The notes beneath the pieces are model-generated. The model ran no database searches and had not been told where the DNA came from. It saw only the letters and a program-made list of their open reading frames with translations. Of a stretch of 7,661 nt of DNA, positions 7,659 through 7,661 are shown piece by piece. The DNA is from an uncultured Eubacteriales bacterium (GTDB taxonomy: Bacteria > Bacillota > Clostridia > Oscillospirales > CAG-272): contig CATYXQ010000070.1 in NCBI GenBank assembly GCA_958414825.1, positions 1 through 7,661 on the forward strand, read 5' to 3'. Position 1 is the stretch's first letter, and each line of letters starts with the position of its first letter. The position numbers were made by a program, and so were the translations under genes.

Positions 7659-7661
7659 TGT

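Noticed and set aside
7534..7661. Plus-strand frame from ATG 7534 running through the terminator to the right edge
   Set aside because: It reads straight through the stem and T-tract of a strong terminator and lacks a properly spaced ribosome binding site.
7600..7661. Start of RNase P RNA
   Set aside because: The nearly universal GAGGAAAGTCC core is altered to GAGGAAAATCC, the bases that follow do not match, and the expected upstream stems do not form convincingly.
7476..7661. Integration site (att) at the tRNA 3' end
   Set aside because: No second copy of the tRNA 3' sequence and no integrase gene occur in the window.

Overview
The window looks like an ordinary chromosomal segment of a low-to-mid GC Gram-positive anaerobe, most likely a member of the Clostridia (perhaps Oscillospirales/Ruminococcaceae-like). 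This rests on three things. The pyruvate,phosphate dikinase matches the clostridial enzyme almost residue for residue at its active-site positions. A pth-mfd gene pair is present, an order well known in Firmicutes. Shine-Dalgarno and sigma-A-type signals are strong. The genus assignment is inference; no taxonomic marker such as rRNA is present.

Layout, left to right. Positions 1-120 hold the 3' end of the ppdK transcription unit, with a very strong intrinsic terminator acting on the minus strand. ppdK (121-2751, minus) encodes an 876-residue pyruvate,phosphate dikinase. The divergent intergenic region 2752-3055 is about 300 bases, AT-rich, and carries a candidate promoter for ppdK (minus) and a very good one for pth (plus). 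pth (3056-3691, plus) encodes peptidyl-tRNA hydrolase. It is followed after only 12 bases by mfd (3704-7225, plus), a 1173-residue transcription-repair coupling factor, so the two are very probably one operon. Positions 7226-7423 hold a long hairpin right after the mfd stop, a short perfect palindrome, and a textbook promoter. That promoter drives a single tRNA-Glu gene with anticodon CUC (7424-7498), which ends at an intrinsic terminator (7558-7590). The last 71 bases contain a small hairpin and nothing that can be called.

How the genes fit together: ppdK is central carbon metabolism (PPi-linked interconversion of pyruvate and PEP). pth serves translation by rescuing peptidyl-tRNAs. mfd removes stalled RNA polymerase and recruits excision repair. 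The tRNA is an isoacceptor for GAG codons. These are housekeeping functions, and I see no mobile element, CRISPR, defence system, biosynthetic cluster or other accessory system. The most unusual points are small: an 11-codon leader ORF directly in front of pth, a U-tract-less hairpin after mfd, and an undefined element at the right edge.
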